Counted from the first letter of the stretch, positions 1 through 8,439 are shown. The stretch: 64,000 bases of DNA from Tardiphaga robiniae (GCF_013359755.1 NZ_JABMCJ010000083.1:248001-312000), one strand, 5' to 3'. A program made the numbers and translations. Notes: generated by a model not told the origin, from the letters alone.

Positions 1-123
1 TCCATCGTGCACGGCTATTACGGCAAGCCGAATTCCTATTATTACCGCAACTATTACGGCACCCCGTCCGAGACGATCTTCAGCCGCGCGCCCTATGGCT
101 GCGGCTATTACGGCTATTGCTGA
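1..123 (+). CDS. 3' end of a small Tyr/Gly-rich, probably secreted protein (partial)
   Basis: The frame is open from the left edge and ends with TGA at 121-123, giving 40 residues rich in Tyr and Gly and ending CGYYGYC. The start lies outside the window. The C-terminus resembles that of the secreted protein at 6372-6692, which ends FGCNYRYC, so the two look like paralogues of a short exported family. No function is recognised. It sits just left of the second terminase pair, as its paralogue sits next to the capsid gene. Confidence 0.5.
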   Translation, partial: SIVHGYYGKPNSYYYRNYYGTPSETIFSRAPYGCGYYGYC

Positions 124-288
124 GCGCCGCGCGGAACAGGCGCGCCGCGGACGTCTCAGCGACGGCATTGTCTTGCGACAACATTGCCTGCGACATTGTG
201 ATAGTGGCGTCTCTCATTCTTGTGAACTGCATTTCCGAAACGCCTCCCTAGCTAGAGGGGTGCTTCAGAGCATCACGGGAAGCCGGTT

Positions 289-498
289 ATGGGAAAAGAA
301 GAAAAGACCGAAGCCGAACTTGAGGAAATGATCGCCCAGCGCATTGTTGTCGGCGGCGTCTATGTGTCGGTCCGCAGGGATGCCCTGCTCGGCTGGCGGC
401 CGATGGTGATCACCGCGCCGAAACACGCCACCTATGCGCAACAGCTCGCCGACGAAGTGGCCGTGGAACTGCGCAAGAAGTTCGTGCTGAAGGATTGA
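289..498 (+). CDS. hypothetical protein, 69 aa
   Basis: This is a short soluble protein with an acidic, Glu/Lys-rich N-terminus (MGKEEKTEAELEEM) and a Lys-rich end. A GGGAAG sequence lies about 7 bases before the ATG and supports the start. No family is recognised and no membrane segment or signal peptide is visible. It stands alone between the left-edge gene and a converging secreted-protein gene. Confidence 0.6.
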   Translation: MGKEEKTEAELEEMIAQRIVVGGVYVSVRRDALLGWRPMVITAPKHATYAQQLADEVAVELRKKFVLKD

Positions 499-579
499 CC
501 CTGTCCGCACCAGGAATTCCGGGCGCATGGTCCCATGCAGCAGTATCGCCTGCGGCAGCAGCCCATGCGCCCGTATCGG

Positions 580-891
580 CTAGTCCTTCTTCTCCGTCAC
601 ATTGCTGATCGTCTTGACGCCATTGCTCTCGGTATAGGTCACCGTGACGCGCTCGCCGGCATGCAGCGACTCCGGAACCGTGCGCAGCCTGAATTTCTCC
701 ACCGCGCCCGGCGTATTCGCGCCGACGGTTTCGCCAGCCGGCGCCTGCTTGATCACCACTTCGCTGGTGGTGCGATCGAGGATGGTGACGACCCCCGTGA
801 AGGTCTGGTCAGCAGCCTGAACTGCAGACCCCGCAAAGGCCCCCATCACGGCAATCACCGCCGCACACGCGACGCGTTCGGTCAGTCTCAT
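580..891 (-). CDS. small secreted hypothetical protein, 103 aa
   Basis: The start at 891 is chosen because GGGAGA lies 7 bases upstream and the protein then begins with a clean signal peptide (MRLTERVACAAVIAVMGAFAG, cleavage near AVQAA-DQTF). The mature part, about 75 residues, is polar and probably all-beta (FTGVVTILDRTTSEVVIKQ). It ends in a Glu/Lys-rich tail. It is probably periplasmic. No named family is recognised. It lies directly downstream of terminase copy 1, in the same orientation. Confidence 0.6.
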   Translation of the reverse strand: MRLTERVACAAVIAVMGAFAGSAVQAADQTFTGVVTILDRTTSEVVIKQAPAGETVGANTPGAVEKFRLRTVPESLHAGERVTVTYTESNGVKTISNVTEKKD

Positions 892-967
892 TGTCGTTCT
901 CCCAAAGCTTGCGTGAATGGAGGTAACGACGGCAGCGGGGGAATGGTTCCGTGGCTTCGCGCGATTG

Positions 968-2347
968 TCACAGCAGCCGTATGCGCGGCCCACCGCTGGT
1001 GAAACTGCTCATCAGCGAGGTAATCCCCCACACCATGGCGTCGAGCCTGTCAGGCGAACGCCCGCTCGACAGTCCCTCGACTCCGAAGTCGCACATCTCG
1101 TCTTCGAGGTCGGGGAAGCAGCCGACGTGTTTCACCTTGCCTTGCTCATAGAGCGCCGCCACCGGCTCGGCGCGCAGATATTTGCCGCGCGTCGCATGCA
1201 CTTCCTTCAGCGGCACCGTGTGATCGACTTCGCGCAGCACCGCGCGCACCATCTCGCCGCCCATATTCACTTCGGCAATGATGGTGTTGGCATTGAGCCG
1301 GCGATACAGCGCCACCGCCTTGCTGGCCCAGGCCGAGGGCGACAGGCCAGCCGCCGAGGCATCTTCCAGCACATAGAACCAGCCGCTCTCGGAACGCCCC
1401 ACCGCGACGATGCCGCAGGCATCGGCGCCCTTGCGCGAGGTGCCCGGTGGATCGATCGCCACAACGATTTTCGACAGCGCCGGCGGCTCCGTCACGCGGC
1501 ACGCCTCGATCAGCGCGCGCGACCATAGCGCATCCGGCCGATCCTCGATCAGCTCGCCATCCAGCTCCTGCCGTCCCATCCGCGTCCCGGCATAGCGACC
1601 GACCACCGCATCGAGAAAGGTCGGCGACAGATAATGCTTGTTGGCTATTGTCGGTGCCCGCGTCACCCGCGTGCGCGGGTCGACCAGCAGCCGCTTGATC
1701 AGTGGCAGCGGGCGCGGCGTTGTGGTGATCAACTGCCGCGGTCTCGCGCCAAGCCGCAGCCCAAACTGAAGCGTATCAAACGCCGCTTCGCCATAGCGCC
1801 ACTTGGCCAGTTCGTCACACCACGCCGCTTCGAATTGCGGACCGCGCAGGCTCTCCGGTTCATCGGCCGAGAACACCTGCGCGACGGCGCCATTCGGCCA
1901 TTCCAGCCGCCGACGGGACACGGTCCAGAGCGGCCGCTCGGCCTGTGGTGATGTGTGCAGGATACCGGACTCGCCCTCCACCATCACCTCGCGGGCGTCC
2001 TGCCAGGACTCCCCGACCAGCGCGATCCGGCGATGCGCGTGGTCGGCATATGGGGGAATCCCCAGAGCCATGGCCCGCACCCATTCGGCGCCGCAGCGGG
2101 TCTTGCCCGCACCGCGCCCGCCGAGATTCAGCCATGTCGTCCACGGCCCGCCATTGTTGCCGACATCGGCATGCTCCTGATGGCGATGAGCGAGGACGGC
2201 AAAATCATGATGGAGACGAAACTGCGCCGGCAGGTTCGTCTGGCTGAGCCAGGCCTGTGTCAGACCGGCTGCGGACAAACGCGTCAATGCGGCGCGCAAG
2301 CTCTCGACGGAATTCATCGGCATCGGAGGGCAATTGGTCGTGTTCAT
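968..2347 (-). CDS. phage/GTA-type terminase large subunit, copy 1
   Basis: This is a DNA-packaging motor protein of the Terminase_6 / GTA ORFG2 type, with an N-terminal ATPase and a C-terminal RNase H-like nuclease. A Walker A motif GGRGAGKTR is near residue 77 and a Walker B-like WCDELAKW follows. The nuclease has VVAIDPPGTSRKGAD, EVNMGGEMV and a final DRLDAMVWG. The start at 2347 was chosen because MNTTNCPPMPMNSVESL aligns with the N-terminus of the second copy (16629-17999). It overlaps the upstream small-subunit-like gene by 143 bases, as the other copy does by 131. The two proteins are clearly homologous but well diverged. No portal gene follows inside the window. Confidence 0.9.
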   Translation of the reverse strand: MNTTNCPPMPMNSVESLRAALTRLSAAGLTQAWLSQTNLPAQFRLHHDFAVLAHRHQEHADVGNNGGPWTTWLNLGGRGAGKTRCGAEWVRAMALGIPPYADHAHRRIALVGESWQDAREVMVEGESGILHTSPQAERPLWTVSRRRLEWPNGAVAQVFSADEPESLRGPQFEAAWCDELAKWRYGEAAFDTLQFGLRLGARPRQLITTTPRPLPLIKRLLVDPRTRVTRAPTIANKHYLSPTFLDAVVGRYAGTRMGRQELDGELIEDRPDALWSRALIEACRVTEPPALSKIVVAIDPPGTSRKGADACGIVAVGRSESGWFYVLEDASAAGLSPSAWASKAVALYRRLNANTIIAEVNMGGEMVRAVLREVDHTVPLKEVHATRGKYLRAEPVAALYEQGKVKHVGCFPDLEDEMCDFGVEGLSSGRSPDRLDAMVWGITSLMSSFTSGGPRIRLL

Positions 2348-2891
2348 CGGCGATCGAGCTCCCGGGCTCACGCAGGCGGCGCACCTTGAACAGCGTTTGC
2401 GTCAGCGCCGACAACGTGCGGGCAATCCGCTCTGCTTCAATGGTGCGGCGGGAGGTGCTGCCAGTTTCCGAACGCAGCCGTTCGACCTTTTCCAATTCCT
2501 TGGCAACCGCCAGCTCCAAGCGCAGCGCCAAGGACGGCTCGACGAGCGGCGTTGCCGCATCGGCAACGGAATTTTCCGAGACCGGCCGCTCATCGGAGTT
2601 ATCGCCATTCGTCGCAGCATCCAGAGCATGCGCGACCGCCAGATCAAGCTGCAACGCCGCCGGCAGATCCCGCGCCACCCGCTCCTTGCGAAGCAGCCAG
2701 CCATTTACACGCGCCAGTCGCTCTATGGTGCTGCGATGCACACCAAAATCGGCGGCAATGGCCTCCAGAGACTCATTGGATTCCTCGTAGCGCTGCCGCA
2801 CATTCTCGGTAGCCGCGGCGGTGAAGCCTCGCGCGCGCTGGATGGGCGGTTTGTTGACCATCTGCACGACCTGAGCAAGCGTGAGCGACAT
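2205..2891 (-). CDS. small terminase-like protein with HTH, copy 1
   Basis: The N-terminal part holds a helix-turn-helix (ESLEAIAADFGVHRSTIERLARVNGW), as expected of a DNA-recognising small terminase or GTA g1-type protein. The C-terminal half is helical and charged (EAERIARTLSALTQTLFKVRRL) and aligns with the C-terminus of the protein at 17869-18594. The gene overlaps the downstream large terminase by 143 bases. The start is uncertain: ATG at 2891 or at 2861, the latter with a weak AGG before it. The assignment to a terminase small subunit rests on position and HTH rather than on a named domain. Confidence 0.6.
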   Translation of the reverse strand: MSLTLAQVVQMVNKPPIQRARGFTAAATENVRQRYEESNESLEAIAADFGVHRSTIERLARVNGWLLRKERVARDLPAALQLDLAVAHALDAATNGDNSDERPVSENSVADAATPLVEPSLALRLELAVAKELEKVERLRSETGSTSRRTIEAERIARTLSALTQTLFKVRRLREPGSSIADEHDQLPSDADEFRRELARRIDAFVRSRSDTGLAQPDEPAGAVSSPS

Positions 2892-2908
2892 TAATTGATT
2901 GATGGGTA

Positions 2909-3139
2909 ACCGTGATGTACTCAGGACAGGGTAAGCCCGCACTGTTGCAAATTGCAGACCTTATCGCCTACGTCAGTCAACGCTGCGCAAGCGGTGGGCA
3001 TACACCAAACGATTCAAGAAGCTCTACGACCAGATCAAAGCTGAACAGAGCAAGCTTGGAATAGCGCCAGACGGCGGAATTGGAATTAACGTTCCAAACA
3101 GCGTTCGAGACTACATACCAGCAAGCTCAAGCTCGTAAT
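2909..3139 (+). pseudogene. frameshifted C-terminal remnant, possibly DUF3800
   Basis: Two overlapping + strand frames give protein-like sequence that joins across one frameshift near 2980-3000. The first reads SGQGKPALLQIADLIAYVSQ and the second RKRWAYTKRFKKLYDQIK, continuing to a stop at 3137-3139. The LQIADLIAYV motif resembles the C-terminal region of DUF3800 proteins, which often occur on mobile DNA. There is no 5' half, so this is a truncated relic. It overlaps the 5' end of the terminase small-subunit frame on the other strand, which marks a recombination junction. Confidence 0.4.
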
Positions 3140-3156
3140 TAGGCGTTTTGGATAGC

Positions 3157-3786
3157 ATGCTAGAAGTTTTCAAAGCTTACCCATTGGCCTATGTACTGCT
3201 GGTGGCGGCGCCTGTCATCGTCGGAATTTTTGGCGCCTTAGTTGGTCATGAGAACCTCGCAACCCGCCTAAGAAATGATAAACAAATAGATCGGATTGAG
3301 GCTCGCCAAAACGACGTGGCTACAGATGTAAAGCACCTTCGCGTGCCTGTTGAGACGATTCGACGTTACGAAGCACAGCTATCAGCTGCGGGGCAAGACT
3401 CTGAAGTATTGAAGCGTTTACTTATGCAATACGATCAACTTACATCGTCGATAACGAATTGGGAAAAATCTATCGGCCGAATTGATCAGGCGGAGCGAAT
3501 TGCGACGGCTGAGCACATTGTTAAAGAGATGCAGACCGTATTGCGGACGACCAAACTTAAACCTGGCCCCGGTGGAGACTTGCTTATAATTCAAACGGGC
3601 ACCAACACTTTTCGGGTTACTTTTGGAGTGCCTATGCGAGTCGCGCCAGATCTCAAATTTACAGATATTCCATCAGGGTCGACAGCGAACGTACTCGAGA
3701 AAACGAACCTTGGATTTGTCGTTATTTTCACTCCTAGCAACATTCTTGTTGAAACACTCAATTTTACAGCAAGCGCGGAGCTTTGA
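3157..3786 (+). CDS. membrane-anchored coiled-coil protein, unknown function, 209 aa
   Basis: One N-terminal membrane segment (LAYVLLVAAPVIVGIFGALV, about residues 9-28) is followed by a long charged helical region to about residue 130. A beta-rich C-terminal domain follows (FRVTFGVPMRVAPDLKFTD ... GFVVIFTPSN ... LNFTASAEL). ATG 3157 is preferred over TTG 3148, with GGA about 6 bases upstream. Codon use and base composition are visibly AT-richer than in the neighbouring head genes, suggesting recent transfer. The next gene is also a membrane protein on the same strand about 105 bases away. No named family is recognised. Confidence 0.65.
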   Translation: MLEVFKAYPLAYVLLVAAPVIVGIFGALVGHENLATRLRNDKQIDRIEARQNDVATDVKHLRVPVETIRRYEAQLSAAGQDSEVLKRLLMQYDQLTSSITNWEKSIGRIDQAERIATAEHIVKEMQTVLRTTKLKPGPGGDLLIIQTGTNTFRVTFGVPMRVAPDLKFTDIPSGSTANVLEKTNLGFVVIFTPSNILVETLNFTASAEL

Positions 3787-3890
3787 GCAGACGACGTTTC
3801 TTCAACTATAATCTTGAGTAGCGGTGGCGCTTGTTCCTGACCAAATGAACGATTCCGGCGTCTTTCTCTCAGCATACAGGAGCGGCGTTG

Positions 3891-4574
3891 ATGGCATCAA
3901 ACTCCACGGTCGGGCTCGGCATACTCGCATTAGCTATATTCACTCACTTCGCGAACCATACTCGCGACATGTACAAGGAAGGTCGCACCAAAAGCGTCTT
4001 TGGCGCACTTTTCCTCGCTACAATTCCCCTCTTCGCGTTTCTTTTCATATGGACAGCAAACGAAGGCCCTAGCGACATGCTACGGAATATAGTTCTTGGC
4101 TTAATAGGCGCGATTGCGGGTGCTTCCGCCTTAATTTGGCTAGGTTATTTCGTCGACAACAAAGCCAAGACTACGGTTGAAAAGGATGTTGCCAGCCCGC
4201 CCGTCAGCGCACCGGCGGTCCCGCCGACGTTGCCAGCAGCTGCTTCGAAGCAATTCACCACTCAGACCATACGCTCTCTCAAAGCGTTATATGATGGAAG
4301 GACGGCTCTCCAAGCGGACGCACTAGTGAGACCTTATAAAGGCCTCTGGATTAACACTACGGGAGAGGTGATACTCATTAATAGCAATCCCGCAGCCCTT
4401 CTGAAAAACGGGGATGATACAATAGAATGCTGGTTCGGAAAAGAATGGGCAAATGTTCTTGGGCGCTATGGGAAGTCTGATCCGATGCAGGTAATTGGAA
4501 AAATTTCTGAGGTACAGAATGGTGCTCAGATTTATCTTGCCGAGTGCGAGATTGTCGGCACTACACCTAACTAA
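3891..4574 (+). CDS. membrane protein with C-terminal OB-fold-like domain, 227 aa
   Basis: Three hydrophobic segments occupy about residues 7-20, 38-55 and 67-88. They are followed by a Pro/Ala-rich linker (VSAPAVPPTLPAAAS). The C-terminal domain (ALYDGRTALQADALVRPYKG ... INTTGEVILI ... VIGKISEVQN ... AECEIVG) resembles tRNA_anti-like OB-fold modules. The gene is AT-richer than its surroundings, like the one upstream, and the two may be one transferred unit. ATG 3891 is preferred over TTG 3888. The domain call is from pattern memory and is moderate; the function is unknown. Confidence 0.6.
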   Translation: MASNSTVGLGILALAIFTHFANHTRDMYKEGRTKSVFGALFLATIPLFAFLFIWTANEGPSDMLRNIVLGLIGAIAGASALIWLGYFVDNKAKTTVEKDVASPPVSAPAVPPTLPAAASKQFTTQTIRSLKALYDGRTALQADALVRPYKGLWINTTGEVILINSNPAALLKNGDDTIECWFGKEWANVLGRYGKSDPMQVIGKISEVQNGAQIYLAECEIVGTTPN

Positions 4575-4633
4575 CTAGCCCGATATTTTCGGAGGAGAGC
4601 GAGCACTCCATCGGAAGCCCCCCTTTGCCCCCC

Positions 4634-4870
4634 TCAACTCACAGCAAACTTTAGCACCTTGATCGCATCGAAGTCCTGTACCCCACCCCCGACCCGCTTG
4701 GTCGTGTAGAATAGCACATAGGGCTTGGCGCTGTAGGGATCGCGCAACACCCGCACGCGCTGGCGGTCTACGATCAGATAGCCGCGGCGAAAATCGCTGA
4801 ATGCGATGGACAGCGAGCTTGCGGCGACATACGGCATGTCCTTTGTGTAGGCCAGCGGAAACCGATCAGG
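4634..4870 (-). pseudogene. capsid gene 3' fragment, copy A
   Basis: This encodes only the last ~75 residues of an HK97 capsid protein (FPLAYTKDMPYVAAS ... GYLIVDRQRVRVLRDPYSAK ... DAIKVLKFAVS) and keeps the natural stop codon. It aligns with the end of the intact capsid gene (6729-7988). Similarity stops upstream of the FPL motif. It is one of three divergent copies in the same orientation (also 6045-6254). It is unlikely to make a useful protein unless an ATG at 4837 is used. Confidence 0.8.
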
Positions 4871-4933
4871 CCTGAGCGATCCCCGGCTGCGACCAAAGAT
4901 CGCTCAAGCGTTCGTGCGACATTTCTTAAAACG

Positions 4934-5866
4934 TCAGCTTCCAAACAGTGTCTTCGCAGACTCGTTGACCGTCTTATAGGTCGAAACCAACTGCCCCACG
5001 GTCGCAGCCAATGCTTCGGCTCCTTTGGCAAAATCCTCTTCCGTCTGCGCAGCAACCATCATATTGTTCGCTTGGCGTATTTTTTCAAATGCAGATTTTT
5101 CAATGTGTGGAATCTTATTCAGATAGTTTCTGTACTGCGTTCTGAACGTATAGTAGTTGCTATCGAGATCCACGACAGAAACCGGCTTTGATGGTTGAGC
5201 CATATAATCACGGATATAGATGAATTTTTCTCGCGTACACTCACGCCAGGCATTGACGTAGAGTTGTGCGCGATCTCCCACGATATGAAATCTCTCTTTC
5301 AATCGAGTAATCATCGCGTCGACCTTCGGCTGCATATCACGAGCCGTCTGCATGATTTTCCTGTTCGTAACGTTACTGTCGATGTCGTTAGCCAATTGAA
5401 TGACCGCACTCGATACCAAACTTACCGCCTTTGCTTCCTTTTCAAACACAACGCTATAGCCCGCGATTTCAGCTCCAGCAGCGATGATTCGATTGACAGC
5501 CGCGCGTTGGGCAACCCGCTTGCTCTTGTCTTGGTCAAACTGCGCAAGAGTATCGGCATAGGCGGATAGATTGTAGAGATCCGCTAGTCGAAGTTTAAGA
5601 AGAGCGGCTTCTTGCCGCTCGATGTCCTTTTTCTTGGTGTAGACTGGTGTGAGCCCGTCATTGTCAAGACAGGTTTCCTTCTTGTTAGACAAAAAATATA
5701 GCGTGGCGGATTGTTTGGCGAACTCGTCAGCGAGTTCCTGATCGAGCGCTGCGGCATCCGATGCAGTGGTCAAAAGTGCAGTAATCGGTGAACTAACGCC
5801 GGCAAGATTTGGTGAAGCACACCCCGACAGAAATGTTGCCGCAGTCAAAGCAATAAAATTTCTCAT
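4934..5866 (-). CDS. putative lipoprotein, unknown function, 310 aa
   Basis: The start at 5866 gives a short lipoprotein signal (MRNFIALTAATFLSGC) with Cys at about residue 16. The mature protein is mostly helical and charged, and contains CLDNDGLTPVYTKKKDIERQ and a long predicted helical repeat region (ALLKLRLADLYNLSAYADTL). It is probably anchored in the inner or outer membrane on the periplasmic side. The gene is AT-richer than the head genes. It lies exactly between capsid 3' fragments A and B, so it looks like inserted cargo. No family is recognised. Confidence 0.65.
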   Translation of the reverse strand: MRNFIALTAATFLSGCASPNLAGVSSPITALLTTASDAAALDQELADEFAKQSATLYFLSNKKETCLDNDGLTPVYTKKKDIERQEAALLKLRLADLYNLSAYADTLAQFDQDKSKRVAQRAAVNRIIAAGAEIAGYSVVFEKEAKAVSLVSSAVIQLANDIDSNVTNRKIMQTARDMQPKVDAMITRLKERFHIVGDRAQLYVNAWRECTREKFIYIRDYMAQPSKPVSVVDLDSNYYTFRTQYRNYLNKIPHIEKSAFEKIRQANNMMVAAQTEEDFAKGAEALAATVGQLVSTYKTVNESAKTLFGS

Positions 5867-6044
5867 AATATGGTCCTCCCCCGAAAACAATCTTCGCGAG
5901 CTTTCTCCAATCGGACCAACTAAAAGTAATGTTATTACCGTTATGCACAGCCCACGGCCGTACCTCGCACGGGTTCAGATCCCTTCAGATGCAAGTCGGC
6001 GCACCGCGCCGCCTTGCATACACTTCTTCATCCAATGCAACGCC

Positions 6045-6254
6045 TCAACTCACCGCAAACTTCAGCACCTTGATCGCATCGAAATCCTGCACCCCGCCGC
6101 CGACCCGCTTGGTCGTGTAGAACAACACATACGGCTTGGCGCTGGTGGGATCGCGCAGCACCCGCACGCCTTGGCGATCTACGCTTAGATAACCGCGCTT
6201 GAAATCGCCGAAGGCGATAGAGAGCGATCCGGCGGCAACGCCCGGCATGTCTGC
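6045..6254 (-). pseudogene. capsid gene 3' fragment, copy B
   Basis: This encodes the last ~70 residues of the capsid protein (ADMPGVAAGSLSIAFGDF ... SAKPYVLFYTTKRVGGG ... KVLKFAVS) and keeps the capsid stop codon. Similarity to the intact gene starts abruptly at the DMP motif. The sequence differs from both the intact gene and copy A at many third positions, so it is not a recent duplication. It separates the lipoprotein cargo gene from the small secreted protein gene at 6372-6692. Confidence 0.8.
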
Positions 6255-6371
6255 GATACAGGCCGCGCACATCAGATCAGCCTCGCACAAGCTCAGTCTG
6301 GCAATCATGCATCGCACAACCGTCGCCATCGCTCTCGCGCAGCGACGCGCCGATCAGAAGGAATGCCCGTC

Positions 6372-6692
6372 GTGCTGCGCCCGCTCGCCTTCGCCTGCAT
6401 CGCTGCTGCTGTGACGCTGCCGGCGGCAGCCGCCGATCTCTCGGGCACTCCGCGCTATGGCCGTGGTCAGGTGGTGGAGCCGGCACCGCTTGTTGGCGGC
6501 GGGCGTTTCCTTGCCGTCGAATCCCCGCCATTCGACAAGGTCACCACCTATTCGTCCCCGGGCGGAGCTCCAATTCAGGTTCACCGTTATTTCGGCCCGC
6601 CGCAGGTTTCCTATTACTACAGCCACTATGGTGTGCCGCCGGAGCTGCTTGTTGGCCGCCAGCAATTTGGCTGCAACTACCGCTATTGCTGA
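6372..6692 (+). CDS. small secreted Tyr/Gly/Pro-rich protein, 106 aa
   Basis: GTG at 6372 is preferred because AGAAGGA lies 8 bases upstream; ATG at 6363 sits inside that ribosome-binding site. The protein starts with a signal peptide ending LPAAAA-DLSG. The mature part has Pro/Gly/Tyr-rich stretches (YFGPPQVSYYYSHYGVPPEL) and ends GCNYRYC. Its tail matches the partial gene at the left edge of the window. It is probably periplasmic or surface-exposed. It is + strand cargo between capsid copy B and the intact capsid gene. Confidence 0.6.
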   Translation: MLRPLAFACIAAAVTLPAAAADLSGTPRYGRGQVVEPAPLVGGGRFLAVESPPFDKVTTYSSPGGAPIQVHRYFGPPQVSYYYSHYGVPPELLVGRQQFGCNYRYC

Positions 6693-6728
6693 ACCAGGCA
6701 ATGGCGGACGACAACACATCGCCCGCCC

Positions 6729-7988
6729 TCAGCTCACCGCAAACTTCAACACCTTGATCGCATCAAAGTCCTGCACGCCGCCGCCCACCCGCTTGGTGGT
6801 GTAGAACAGCACATAAGGTTTGGCGCTGTAGGGATCGCGCAGCACGCGGACGCCAACGCGGTCGACGATGAGATAACCACGCTGGAAATCGCCAAAGGCC
6901 AATGCGAGCGCATTTGCCGCGATGTCCGGCATGTCCTCCGCTTCCACAAGCGGGAACGTCATCAGCGTGGCGCGCCCTCCGGCCTGCGCCGGTGGCTGCC
7001 AGAGATAGGCTCCGGTGGAGTCCTTGAACTTGCGGATGGTCGCCTGGGTCTTGCGATTCATCACGAAGCTGCCGTTCTGGCGATAGCCCGCTTTCAGGCT
7101 GTAGATCAGATCGATCAGCACATCCGATGGGTTGGAAGCCGCAAACGCTCCCGCCGCGCCGGAGGCGATGTAACCGAGATTACCCCAGCTCCAGGATGCA
7201 TTGGCCACCGTGGTGTAGCTGAGAAATCCCTTCGGCTTGTTGACGCCGTCGCCTGCCACGAACGCCGCGCCTTCCTGCATGGCGAAGACCAGTTCGACTT
7301 CGGAGGCGATCCACTGGTCGAGATCGACCGCGCTATCATCGAGCAGCGTCGCGGTCGCTGCCGGCATGGCGTAAAGCTCCATCGCCGGAAATGACAGCGC
7401 GTCGAATGTCGCCGACGTCGTCTGCGTCCGCGCGTCGGTTTCGCCAACCCAGCCCGTCGCCGGTCCTGCCGTCATGAACGGCTTCTTGTAGACATTGCCC
7501 GAGATCTCGCGCACCGACGCAATGCTGCGGATCGGCGAGATCGCCATCACGCGCTGGTTGATCGCGTGTTCGAGCTCCACCGGCACCAGATAGCCACCGT
7601 CGGCATTGCTGCCGACCGACATAGCCTTGGTCTCGATCTGGCGCAGGCCATCGACATCGCCGGCACGCACATAGGCATCGAAGGCACTCTTGTGCTCGCG
7701 CGCCACGCCATCGCGCGGCTGCCGCCGGATGCCATCGATCGAGGGCCGCGCCTGGCGCAGCGCCAGATCATCGAGCCGCCGATGCTGCGCATCCAGCGCC
7801 CGGTTGATGCGATCGACTTTCTCCTCCAGCAGCACGTCGCCGCGCTTGTGCTCGATAACAGCCAGTCGCTCATCATTGGCGGCCTTGAATTCCTCGAAGG
7901 TGTGTCGCAACTCGTTATAGTCGTCGCGCGCGCCGGTCGAGAAGCCGGCTTTGTGCTCGGGAGCAGTGTCGGTGATATCGAAATTCAC
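6729..7988 (-). CDS. HK97-type major capsid protein
   Basis: A phage/GTA capsid protein of the HK97 fold, 419 aa. The N-terminal ~110 residues form a charged helical delta-domain-like region (EEFKAANDERLAVIEHKRGD). The capsid core follows (SVGSNADGGYLVPVELE, ISPIRSIASVREISG, GDGVNKPKGFLSY, FVMNRKTQATIRKFKD) and the conserved end RVLRDPYSAKPYVLFYTTKR. GTG at 7988 is chosen: GGAG lies 7 bases upstream and the protein then begins with FDITDTAPEHKA, matched by a duplicate 5' fragment at 8652. It is the counterpart of GTA g5. Tail genes do not follow; duplicated 3' ends and cargo do. Confidence 0.92.
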   Translation of the reverse strand: MNFDITDTAPEHKAGFSTGARDDYNELRHTFEEFKAANDERLAVIEHKRGDVLLEEKVDRINRALDAQHRRLDDLALRQARPSIDGIRRQPRDGVAREHKSAFDAYVRAGDVDGLRQIETKAMSVGSNADGGYLVPVELEHAINQRVMAISPIRSIASVREISGNVYKKPFMTAGPATGWVGETDARTQTTSATFDALSFPAMELYAMPAATATLLDDSAVDLDQWIASEVELVFAMQEGAAFVAGDGVNKPKGFLSYTTVANASWSWGNLGYIASGAAGAFAASNPSDVLIDLIYSLKAGYRQNGSFVMNRKTQATIRKFKDSTGAYLWQPPAQAGGRATLMTFPLVEAEDMPDIAANALALAFGDFQRGYLIVDRVGVRVLRDPYSAKPYVLFYTTKRVGGGVQDFDAIKVLKFAVS

Positions 7989-8203
7989 GGTGTTCTCCGG
8001 GGTTGAAGACGTCAGTCGTCTGGGTAGAGACATGGCGAAGCTGCACGCGCAACGACGTCGCGGACGTTCACTGGTCCTGAACGATCGGCTCAGGGCCGAT
8101 GGAACGGCCTAGCAGCGACATGAAATTTGATCTGGAACAGGGAACCCACTAGCCTGAACGGCGTTTAGGCTCGTCCGATAGAGTGACACACACGGAGTTG
8201 GCG

Positions 8204-8371
8204 ATGACGAAGCATGCGCAACCACCGATGACGAAATACGACCAGTTCCTGCAACAGGCACAGCAGGAAATGATCGCCTTCGAACAGCGCGAGAGCGCGT
8301 TCCGCAGGCAGGACCGCGAAGAACGCGCCGAGCGCCTGCATCTGCCGATCGATCGCGCTGAACTGCATTAG
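8204..8371 (+). CDS. hypothetical protein, 55 aa
   Basis: A short, highly charged helical protein (QQAQQEMIAFEQRESAFRRQ) with many Gln, Glu and Arg residues. GGAG about 7 bases before the ATG supports the start at 8204; an upstream in-frame ATG at 8183 is possible. No family is recognised. It lies on the strand opposite the capsid gene, between it and the duplicated capsid/protease fragment. Confidence 0.4.
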   Translation: MTKHAQPPMTKYDQFLQQAQQEMIAFEQRESAFRRQDREERAERLHLPIDRAELH

Positions 8372-8439
8372 AGCCGACTTGCTCTAGAGCGGTCCGCGCG
8401 TAGTGCGCGCTCCGCGGAGCGCAGCGTCGCAGCCGATTT

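Noticed and set aside
4634-6950. The three capsid 3' copies as a CRISPR-like or satellite repeat.
   Set aside because: They are ~200 bases, coding, only three, irregularly spaced and divergent.
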